From contig NZ_LLXZ01000057.1 in NCBI RefSeq assembly GCF_001440395.1, positions 35,987 to 86,618 of the forward strand: a stretch of 50,632 nucleotides of DNA, read 5' to 3'. Shown here piece by piece: positions 44,223-50,632 of this stretch (position 1 is the first letter of the stretch; each line of letters begins with the position of its first letter). The stretch comes from Bradyrhizobium jicamae (GTDB lineage: Bacteria; Pseudomonadota; Alphaproteobacteria; Rhizobiales; Xanthobacteraceae). The notes beneath the pieces are model-generated. The model had not been told where the DNA came from, ran no database searches, and saw only the letters and a program-made list of their open reading frames with translations. The translations under genes and the position numbers were made by a program.

Positions 44223-44807
44223 ATGTCGCACTTCGATCTGGCATTGTCCGTTGCGCTTGGCATCGGGCTCGCGGCCGCGACCGGCTTTCGGTTGTTTCTG
44301 CCGCTGCTGGTTCTAGGCGGCGCGGCTTACACCGGGCATGCAAGCCTGAGCGAAGGCTTCGCATGGCTCGCCACGCCAGCCGCCCTCATCATGCTCGGCA
44401 CGGCAGCCATCGTGGAGATCGCCGCGTTCTACATTCCAGGCGTCGACAATCTGCTCGACACGGTGGCGACGCCCGGGGCCGTCGTCGCAGGGACGATCGT
44501 GTCAGCTGCCGTCATGACCGACCTGCCGCCGATGGTGAAATGGACGGCGGCCGTTATCGCGGGAGGTGGCGTTGCCGGCATCACGCAAGGCTTGACGGCA
44601 ATGCTCCGGGCAAAGTCCACCGTGTTCACCGGTGGACTTGGAAATTCAGCGGTGGCAACAGCCGAACTCGGGAGCGCCTCGCTGATCTCGATTCTGGCGC
44701 TGGCTGCGCCGCTCGCCGCGCTCGCACTGGTCGTCCTGTTCTTCTGGCTGGCATTCCGCCTGCTTCACCGCCTGGCTCGGGGATCGCGTCAACCAGACGA
44801 GCAATAG
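44223..44807 (+). CDS. DUF4126 membrane protein
   Basis: The product has 194 residues with about five to six helices. The N-terminus (LALSVALGIGLAAATGFRLF) and the FYIPGVDNLLDTVATPGAVV segment fit DUF4126. The ATG at 44223 is preferred because GGAG lies nine bases upstream; the ATG at 44208 is too close to its own purine run. Function unknown. Confidence 0.83.
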   Translation: MSHFDLALSVALGIGLAAATGFRLFLPLLVLGGAAYTGHASLSEGFAWLATPAALIMLGTAAIVEIAAFYIPGVDNLLDTVATPGAVVAGTIVSAAVMTDLPPMVKWTAAVIAGGGVAGITQGLTAMLRAKSTVFTGGLGNSAVATAELGSASLISILALAAPLAALALVVLFFWLAFRLLHRLARGSRQPDEQ

Positions 44808-44962
44808 GCCAGAACCCTCCCACTCATCAGGGAGCGTTGCAGTTTCATCGAACCGTGTGGGACCGCCGCGTACCCGCGACAAAATTCGCTTCCCACCGGA
44901 TTGAAACCCGCTCGGCGGTGTCTCGTAGCTGACGGAATGTCCACAAAACGAAGGGGGAAGTC

Positions 44963-45769
44963 ATGAAAAACGTCAGGCTTGTTGCCGCTGTCGCACTCGG
45001 ATCGGCATCGGGCGCGCTCATTGGCTATTCGGCGGTCGCCGGCGGCGACAAGGTCGCCTTCCCGGAGAATTTCGACAAGGGCACGCTCTACGCGACCGTC
45101 GATCGCTACGACAACAAGCAGTATCGCGAGCTCTATGCGACGACGGCCGCGGTCGATGCGGTACGCAAGGGGCAGCCGATCCCGAGCGGCACGGTGCTGA
45201 TGCTGGTGCAATACAAGGCTCAACTCGATGCGGCCGGCGAGCCGCTCAAGGATGCCAACGGCCGTTTCCAGAAGGGCGACCTCGTCGCCTACACGGTGAT
45301 GGAAAAGCGCGACGGCTGGGGCACCGAGTACAAGGATGATATTCGCAACGGCGAATGGGAGTATCAGGCGTTCGGCCCGGACAGGAAGGTCAACGACAAG
45401 GCCAATCTGACGGCCTGCTTCACCTGCCACAAGCCGCATGCCGGGCAGGATTTCGTGATTTCGCTGGCGGGCCTGAAGGGCACGACCGAAGGCGCCATGG
45501 CAAAGCCCGCGCCAGGACCCGGCGTGGTGTCGATATCAGACTTCAAGTTCGGGCCGGAGACCGTCGTCGTCGGCAAAGGCCAGACCATCACCTGGCACAA
45601 TTCCGATTCCTCGCCGCACCAGGTGACGATCACCGGCCCCAAGGCACAGCGCTCGTCGATCGCGCTGAAAGGCCAGACCACCCAGCTGACGCTCGCCGAT
45701 GCCGGAACCTATGATTACATCTGCGGCCTGCACCCGGCGATGAAGGGCAAGATCGAGGTCAAGGAATAG
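44963..45769 (+). CDS. Cytochrome P460-type heme domain fused to a cupredoxin
   Basis: The product has 268 residues. A signal peptide (1-27) leads to a cytochrome P460-like domain (about 30-170; VAFPENFDKGTLYATVDRYD) with one heme motif CFTCH (152-156). A cupredoxin domain (about 187-268) follows with type 1 copper ligands His219, Cys254, His257 and Met260 (CGLHPAM). P460 proteins are known for hydroxylamine or nitric oxide chemistry; here a built-in copper domain could carry the electron. The ligand residues for both metals are complete. A terminator follows. Confidence 0.85.
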   Translation: MKNVRLVAAVALGSASGALIGYSAVAGGDKVAFPENFDKGTLYATVDRYDNKQYRELYATTAAVDAVRKGQPIPSGTVLMLVQYKAQLDAAGEPLKDANGRFQKGDLVAYTVMEKRDGWGTEYKDDIRNGEWEYQAFGPDRKVNDKANLTACFTCHKPHAGQDFVISLAGLKGTTEGAMAKPAPGPGVVSISDFKFGPETVVVGKGQTITWHNSDSSPHQVTITGPKAQRSSIALKGQTTQLTLADAGTYDYICGLHPAMKGKIEVKE

Positions 45770-45804
45770 CCGGCGGCGTCGAGGGCCCCTGGAAGATTGG
45801 CGAA

Positions 45805-45831
45805 CCCCGCCGAATGGCGGGGTTTTTGTTT
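45805..45831 (+). terminator. Intrinsic terminator after the P460-cupredoxin gene
   Basis: A CCCCGCC/GGCGGGG stem with a GAAT loop is followed by TTTTTGTTT. Its right arm and tail share about 20 bases with the ctrA terminator. Confidence 0.85.
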
Positions 45832-45910
45832 GGGATTGAACCCGCCGCCCTGATGCGCCGACTGACAGATCGTGCGAACCTTTGGGGATGCACGAGTTGG
45901 GGCGAATTCA

Positions 45911-46315
45911 ATGATCCTGCAATCGCTTGCCGGGCTGCCGGCGTTTCTGGTCTATTTCTGCACGGCGATCGTCGCCGTAGTGGCCTACCTCTTCGTCTAT
46001 ACCCGCGTCACGGCGCATAACGAATTCGACCTGATCCGCGCCAACGAGCCGGCCGCCGCGATCGCGCTGGGCCTGAGCCTGCTCGGCTTCGTGCTGCCGC
46101 TGGTCAGCGCCATCACTCATTCGGCCAATGTCTGGGATTGCCTGATCTGGGCGGGAATCGCGCTGATCGTGCAGATCATCGTCTATTACCTCGTCAGGCT
46201 TCCCGTACCGAAACTGTCGGAGCGGATCGCCTCCGGCGAACTGGCTGCCGCGATCTGGCTCGGATTGTCCTCGCTGGCCGCCGGCGCACTGAACGCCGCC
46301 TGCATGGTCTACTGA
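45911..46315 (+). CDS. DUF350 membrane protein (YjfL-like)
   Basis: The product has 134 residues with four helices in two DUF350 repeats (FLVYFCTAIVAVVAYLFVYT; AAAIALGLSLLGFVLPLV and AAAIWLGLSSLAAGALNAAC). The ATG at 45911 gives MILQSLAGLP. It is first of three tightly spaced genes whose order matches yjfL-yjfM-yjfC of E. coli. Function unknown; the trio is linked to a glutathionylspermidine-synthase-like enzyme. Confidence 0.85.
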   Translation: MILQSLAGLPAFLVYFCTAIVAVVAYLFVYTRVTAHNEFDLIRANEPAAAIALGLSLLGFVLPLVSAITHSANVWDCLIWAGIALIVQIIVYYLVRLPVPKLSERIASGELAAAIWLGLSSLAAGALNAACMVY

Positions 46316-46317
46316 CC

Positions 46318-46731
46318 ATGGCAGACAAACCAAATCAGGACTTTGGCAAGCGAAACAAGGTCTCGGTGCCGGCAGCGCCGCGTCCCGTTCCGCCGCCGCC
46401 AGCCAAACGCTCGGGCCATGTCGCGCTGCTGTTGATGGGTACGTTTGCGGTCGGCAGCGCCGCCTACACGCTGATGCCGAGCCGCAGCTGCGAGCAACCG
46501 TCGAACGCGTACGGATCGCCGACGCAAACCACGACCGAATGCTCCTCACGCAGCTCTTCCTCGAGTTCTGGCGGCGGCTCCGGCGGCGGATCGTCGGGAC
46601 GCAGCAGCTACTACAGCAGCGATTCCTCGTCCTCGTCGTCGAGCCATTCCTCCTACGATTCCGGCTCGCACGCGGCGCAGCGCGGCGGCTTCGGCTCGTT
46701 CGGGCATGCCATCGGCTTCTCGGGCGGCTGA
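46318..46731 (+). CDS. Ser/Gly-rich anchored protein, YjfM/DUF1190-like position
   Basis: The product has 137 residues. A Pro-rich cytoplasmic start, one membrane helix (about 34-52, HVALLLMGTFAVGSAAYTLM) and a Cys-containing stretch lead to a long Ser/Gly-rich tail. DUF1190 proteins of E. coli hold the same place between the DUF350 and synthase-like genes; this one is shorter and the resemblance is mainly by position. It starts two bases after the DUF350 stop. Confidence 0.68.
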   Translation: MADKPNQDFGKRNKVSVPAAPRPVPPPPAKRSGHVALLLMGTFAVGSAAYTLMPSRSCEQPSNAYGSPTQTTTECSSRSSSSSSGGGSGGGSSGRSSYYSSDSSSSSSSHSSYDSGSHAAQRGGFGSFGHAIGFSGG

Positions 46732-46735
46732 GATC

Positions 46736-47893
46736 ATGCAGCGCATCCCCTGCCCCGAACGCGACGACTGGCGTGCCACCGCCGAAGGCACAGGCTTTAC
46801 GTTTCACACCATCAATGGCGAACGCTACTGGGACGAACGGGCCTATTACGCCTTCACGTTGAACGAGATCGAACGGCGGATCGAGGCGCCCACCGCCGAG
46901 ATCGACGCGATGTGTCTCGAACTGGTCGGCCGCGCGATCAGGGACGAGAAATATCTGCGGCGGTTGAAGATACCGGAAGCGTTCTGGCCGCTGATTGCCG
47001 AGAGCTGGCGCCGCCGCGATGCCAGCCTCTATGGCCGGCTGGACCTGAGCTATGACGGCTGGAGCCCGGCGAAGCTGCTGGAGTACAACGCGGATACGCC
47101 GACCTCGATTTTCGAAGCGGCGGTTTTTCAGTGGACCTGGCTTGAACAGGCGATGGAGCGCGCCATCATCCCGAAGCGCGCCGATCAGTTCAATTCAATC
47201 CATGAGCGCCTGATCGACGCCTGGAAGAAGCACGGCGGCGCGAAACATCTGCATCTCACGGGGATGACCGCCAATACCGAGGATGCCGGCACGCTGGCCT
47301 ATCTGCAGGACACCGCGAGCCAGGCCGGATTGAAAACGACGCTGATGGACATCAAGGACGTCGGGCTCGGCGGCGATGGCCGCTTCGTCGATCTCGACGA
47401 CCGCGCCATCGAGCTCGCCTTCAAGCTTTATCCCTGGGAATGGATGTTTCAGGACGCGTTTGGCGCAAAGCTGGCGAGCGCGCCGACACGGTGGATCGAG
47501 CCGCCGTGGAAAGCGATCCTCTCCAACAAGGGCATCCTTCCGCTGCTGTGGGAGATGTTTCCGAAACACCCCAATCTGCTGCCGGCCTATTTCGAGGACG
47601 ATCCGAAGGCGTCGATGCTCGGCTCCTCGTTCGTCCGCAAGCCGCTCTATTCGCGCGAGGGCGCCAACGTCGCGCTTGTCAGTGCCGGTACCACGCTGGC
47701 CGAGCAGCAGGGCCCCTATGGCGCGGAAGGATTCATCCGGCAGGCGTTCGCGTCGCTGCCGAGCTTTTCCGACCAATATCCGGTGCTCGGAAGCTGGCTG
47801 GTCGATGGCACGCCGTGCGGGCTATCGATCCGCGAGGACGAGAACCCGATCACCGGCAACACGTCACGCTTCCTGCCGCACGCGATTCTGTAG
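46736..47893 (+). CDS. Glutathionylspermidine synthase-like ATP-grasp protein (YjfC/YgiC-like)
   Basis: The product has 385 residues. The family segments YDGWSPAKLLEYNADTPTSI, SSFVRKPLYSREGANVAL and GSWLVDGTPCGLSIREDENP are present and span the ATP-grasp fold. There is no amidase domain, as in YgiC and YjfC, for which no glutathionylspermidine product has been shown. The ATG at 46736 follows the previous stop by four bases. It probably ligates an unknown amine or peptide. Confidence 0.87.
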   Translation: MQRIPCPERDDWRATAEGTGFTFHTINGERYWDERAYYAFTLNEIERRIEAPTAEIDAMCLELVGRAIRDEKYLRRLKIPEAFWPLIAESWRRRDASLYGRLDLSYDGWSPAKLLEYNADTPTSIFEAAVFQWTWLEQAMERAIIPKRADQFNSIHERLIDAWKKHGGAKHLHLTGMTANTEDAGTLAYLQDTASQAGLKTTLMDIKDVGLGGDGRFVDLDDRAIELAFKLYPWEWMFQDAFGAKLASAPTRWIEPPWKAILSNKGILPLLWEMFPKHPNLLPAYFEDDPKASMLGSSFVRKPLYSREGANVALVSAGTTLAEQQGPYGAEGFIRQAFASLPSFSDQYPVLGSWLVDGTPCGLSIREDENPITGNTSRFLPHAIL

Positions 47894-47929
47894 CGCGGCG
47901 GCATCCGAAGCACAGGCCGAAGAACGAGA

Positions 47930-48808
47930 TCAGCGCGCCGCGGCAACCGCCCGCAGGGTTTGCGGCACCAGCGTCGACGCACCCACCCGTATCACCGGCG
48001 CGATGTTCGGACGATAAAGCCCACGGCGATCCGGATAGGGCTTGAAGGTGTTGGTAATGCCGACGACGGATTCGGCCGCGCCCAGCGCCAGCACGCCATC
48101 GGGCTCCAGCATCCGCGACAGCCGCTCGAAGATGTTGGTCTTGGTGTTCTGATCGAAATAGATCAGCACGTTGCGGCAGAAGATGACGTCGAACACGCCG
48201 AGATGGGAGAAGTCCTGCAGCAAATTGAGCTGGCGATGCTGTACCATGCCGCGCAGCTCCGGGCTGATCTGCCAGAGCTCGCCGTTCTGGGTGAAGTATT
48301 TCACCAGCAACTGAATCGGCAATCCGCGCTGCACCTCGAACTGGCTGAAGATCCCGGCCTTCGATTTCTCCAGTACCGCCTGCGACAGGTCGGTCGCGAC
48401 GATCTCGGTGCGCCAGCCCGACAACAGGTGTCCGGCTTCCTTCAGGCACATCGCGATCGAGTACGGCTCCTGCCCCGTGGAGGAAGCCGCGCACCAAATG
48501 CGCAAGGAGCGGCGCGCGGCGCGCGCCTGCACCAGCGCGGGGATCACCGTCTCGCGCATATGATCGAACGGAATCTTGTCGCGGAAGAAGAACGTCTCGT
48601 TGGTGGTCATCGCCTCGACCACCTCGGCCGTCAGCGCGCTGGCCCCGCCCTTCATCTTCTCGACGAGTTCGGAAATGCCCGGCAGGCTGGACTTGCGGGC
48701 CAGCGGCAGCAGCCGGCTTTCGACCAGATATTGCTTGTCGGCGGAAAGATCGAGCCCGGAGCGCTCTTTCAGAAACTTACGCAGATACTCATAGTCTGAA
48801 GGCGTCAC
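47930..48808 (-). CDS. cheR: Chemotaxis protein methyltransferase CheR
   Basis: The product has 292 residues. The N-terminal helical domain ([20 protein letters not shown]) is followed by the SAM-binding domain ([33 protein letters not shown]). The GTG at 48808 is chosen because it overlaps the cheB stop (GTGA) and follows GGGAG. CheR methylates chemoreceptor Glu residues. Confidence 0.95.
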   Translation of the reverse strand: MTPSDYEYLRKFLKERSGLDLSADKQYLVESRLLPLARKSSLPGISELVEKMKGGASALTAEVVEAMTTNETFFFRDKIPFDHMRETVIPALVQARAARRSLRIWCAASSTGQEPYSIAMCLKEAGHLLSGWRTEIVATDLSQAVLEKSKAGIFSQFEVQRGLPIQLLVKYFTQNGELWQISPELRGMVQHRQLNLLQDFSHLGVFDVIFCRNVLIYFDQNTKTNIFERLSRMLEPDGVLALGAAESVVGITNTFKPYPDRRGLYRPNIAPVIRVGASTLVPQTLRAVAAAR

Positions 48809-49974
48809 GAACGATCTCCCGAAAACAACCGAACCAGTTTGGGCGCGATCTGATTGAGCGGCAGGACCGCCGCGCAAATACCTGCATTGGCAGCCGCGCC
48901 CGGCATGCCCCACACCACGCTGGTGGCTTCGTCCTGGGCAATGACGCTGCCGCCGGCGGCGACGATTTCCTTGCCGCCGCGCATGCCGTCGGAGCCCATG
49001 CCGGTCAGGATCACCGACATGATGCTGCCCTGCCAGACGTCGATCGCGGAGTTGAACAGCGGATCGACAGCGGGTTTGCAGAAATTCACCGGCGGCCCGT
49101 CGTCCAGCGCGATCGCCGCATCAACGCCGTGACGCACGACCCGCATGTGGCGGCCGCCCGGCGCAAGGTAGATCCGGCCCGGCTTGACCATCTCGCCATC
49201 GACGGCCTCATGCGCCGGCCGGCGGCTTGCGCGCGCCAGATGCTCGGCGAGAATGGTGGTGAAGGTCGGCGGCATGTGCTGGGTGATCAGCACCGGAAAG
49301 CGGTCGATCACCGGCCCGATATCGGCGACCAGCGCCATCAGCGCCTGCGGCCCGCCGGTCGACGAGCCGATCAGGAGCACGCGCGGCGCCAGCATGCTGA
49401 AAGACCGGCGCGCGAGCTGCAATTGCGGAGCGGGTGCTGCGACCGGATGAGGCAATACCTCGCGTATCCGGTCGGGAGCCGGCGCCAGCGCCGGGCTCGC
49501 GGCAGGAGAGGCACGACGGCGCGCCCTGGCGCCGAGATGACGGATCTTCTGGATCAGATCGTGGTGGAAGGTCTCGGCGGCGGATGCCTCGCGCGTGCTC
49601 TCCGGCTTTGGAATATAGTCGGAGGCGCCGAGCGAAAGCGCCTTGAAGCTGATCTCCGCGTTGCGGCGGGTCAGCGTCGACGCCATGATGATGACGAGGT
49701 CGCGCTTTTTCGCCAGCAGTTGCGGCAACGCCGAAATGCCGTCGAGCTCCGGCATTTCGATATCGAGCACCGCAACGTCGGGCTTGATGCGTTCGATCTG
49801 GTTGACGGCGTCGAGACCGGTACGCAAGGAGGCGGACACCTCCATATCCGGCTCGGCGCCGATCCAGCGCGAGATCATCCCGCGGATCACGACGGAGTCG
49901 TCGACCACCATGACGCGCAGCTTGTCCTGCCGTGTCGAGATAGGCGGTGGAGACTTCGTTAACGCAACACTCAT
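48805..49974 (-). CDS. cheB: Chemotaxis protein-glutamate methylesterase CheB
   Basis: The product has 389 residues: a receiver domain with Asp71, a Pro/Ala-rich linker (about 150-190), and a methylesterase domain with Ser205 in GSSTGG, a catalytic His in ITQHMP and an Asp in MGSDGM. It is translationally coupled to cheR. CheB removes receptor methyl groups and balances CheR. Confidence 0.95.
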   Translation of the reverse strand: MSVALTKSPPPISTRQDKLRVMVVDDSVVIRGMISRWIGAEPDMEVSASLRTGLDAVNQIERIKPDVAVLDIEMPELDGISALPQLLAKKRDLVIIMASTLTRRNAEISFKALSLGASDYIPKPESTREASAAETFHHDLIQKIRHLGARARRRASPAASPALAPAPDRIREVLPHPVAAPAPQLQLARRSFSMLAPRVLLIGSSTGGPQALMALVADIGPVIDRFPVLITQHMPPTFTTILAEHLARASRRPAHEAVDGEMVKPGRIYLAPGGRHMRVVRHGVDAAIALDDGPPVNFCKPAVDPLFNSAIDVWQGSIMSVILTGMGSDGMRGGKEIVAAGGSVIAQDEATSVVWGMPGAAANAGICAAVLPLNQIAPKLVRLFSGDRS

Positions 49975-50058
49975 TACTTCACCCGACCCAACTCAAAAGC
50001 GTACACTTACAAAAACAACGCCGAGGGCCGTTGAGCCGCCGGGAAAACCTGCGCGAGA

Positions 50059-50424
50059 TCAGAGCAGGCCGACTTCCTGGAACTTCGCGGTAACGATGTC
50101 CTTGTCGAACGGCTTCATGATGTACTCGTTGGCGCCGGCATGCAGCGCGCGTGCGATGTGCGCGACGTCGTTCTCGGTGGTGCAGAACACCACCTTGGGC
50201 GCATCGCCGCCGGGCATGCGGCGCAGATTGCCGAGGAACTCGTAGCCGTCCATGACCGGCATGTTCCAGTCGAGCAGAACCGCTTCGGGCATCGCGCGCT
50301 TGCAGGCTTCGAGCGCCTTCTCGCCGTCCTCGGCCTCGACGATCTGAAAATCGAGACCTTCGAGGATGCGCCGTGCGACCTTTCGGATGACGCTCGAGTC
50401 ATCGACGACCAGACAGGTTTTCAT
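50059..50424 (-). CDS. cheY: Chemotaxis response regulator CheY
   Basis: The product is a 121-residue single-domain receiver. Asp52 is the phospho-acceptor (VLLDWNMPVMDG), with acidic Asp8/Asp9 and Lys in MKPFDKD. It lies between cheB and cheW on the same strand. It is likely the CheY of this cluster, though alphaproteobacteria often have several. Confidence 0.92.
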   Translation of the reverse strand: MKTCLVVDDSSVIRKVARRILEGLDFQIVEAEDGEKALEACKRAMPEAVLLDWNMPVMDGYEFLGNLRRMPGGDAPKVVFCTTENDVAHIARALHAGANEYIMKPFDKDIVTAKFQEVGLL

Positions 50425-50482
50425 TTTAGGCCTCCACTTACACCTATCCCCGAGGGGGATGTTTTCATACCGGGTTGGATTT

Positions 50483-50632
50483 TCATGCCGCCATCAGGTC
50501 AGGCGTGATTTCGAGAACGCGATCGACGTCGAGGACGACCATGAGCTGGCCGTCGAGGCGGTGCACGCCGCCGGCAAGCTTGGCGAAGCGCGGATCGAGG
50601 TTGACGGGGTTTTCCTCGCGGCTGGCGTCGGG
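50483..50632 (-). CDS. cheW: Chemotaxis coupling protein CheW, C-terminal 49 residues (truncated by window edge)
   Basis: The frame is open from the right edge of the window. The C-terminal part (NLDPRFAKLAGGVHRLDGQL, then MVVLDVDRVLEI) is typical of CheW, which links chemoreceptors to the CheA kinase. The N-terminal part lies outside the window. Confidence 0.85.
   Translation of the reverse strand, partial: PDASREENPVNLDPRFAKLAGGVHRLDGQLMVVLDVDRVLEITPDLMAA

Overview
The window is about 50.6 kb of GC-rich alphaproteobacterial chromosome. It is most likely from Bradyrhizobium or a close relative in the Nitrobacteraceae. This rests on remembered features of that group: DUF1236 and DUF1127 proteins, paired XRE-cupin regulators beside amino-acid catabolic genes, a CtrA gene next to fliI/fliJ, general-stress (EcfG-type) promoters with GGAAC and CGTT boxes, and two families of intergenic palindromes. 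No tRNA, rRNA, CRISPR array, transposase, phage gene or origin was seen. The window opens inside a gamma-glutamyltransferase gene and closes inside a cheW gene.

Region 1 (1-13100) is an amino-acid and amine catabolism block. An operon on the minus strand carries a solute-binding protein, permease, ATPase and a PuuB-like FAD oxidase. It diverges from an XRE-cupin regulator and a cytoplasmic molybdopterin S/N-oxide reductase of the BisC/TorA type. Two near-identical inverted repeats lie between the two operons and look like operators. Next come a DadA-like D-amino-acid dehydrogenase, a class III omega-aminotransferase, a second XRE-cupin regulator and a DUF849/BKACE beta-keto acid cleavage enzyme. 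The genes could together take up, reduce or deaminate an amino acid or amine and break down its carbon skeleton. A DUF1236 hydrophilic protein near the left edge has an exact EcfG-type promoter.

Region 2 (13.1-24.9 kb) is mixed. It holds a hybrid histidine kinase whose membrane domain resembles the plant ethylene receptor but lacks the copper ligands, a winged-helix TPR regulator, and a TetR/tautomerase/crotonase locus with a perfect 18-bp operator between the divergent genes. It also holds an MFS transporter, a three-gene copper-handling operon (His-rich protein, cupredoxin, CusF-like), an AI-2E-type permease and a GNAT enzyme.

Region 3 (25-34.2 kb) is an accessory stretch of small secreted or membrane orphans, an AraC regulator with an amidohydrolase and a crotonase, a P-loop kinase-like protein and a GNAT enzyme. 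Seven whole or half copies of one intergenic palindrome fall between 22.8 and 34.1 kb, and none was noticed elsewhere in the window. Two secreted proteins here share an undescribed two-cysteine motif.

Region 4 (34.2-41.9 kb) holds flhA, a small stress-promoter gene followed by a C-rich structured RNA candidate and terminator, an ECF sigma/anti-sigma pair, fliJ, fliI and ctrA. CtrA-like boxes lie upstream of flhA, fliI and ctrA, and three GANTC sites crowd the ctrA leader.

Region 5 (41.9-47.9 kb) carries envelope and stress genes: a DUF937 protein, a GlsB/YeaQ protein, a DUF4126 protein, a cytochrome P460-cupredoxin fusion, and a DUF350 / Ser-rich / glutathionylspermidine-synthase-like trio that resembles yjfL-yjfM-yjfC. 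Region 6 (47.9 kb to the end) is the chemotaxis cluster cheR, cheB, cheY and cheW, read on the minus strand.
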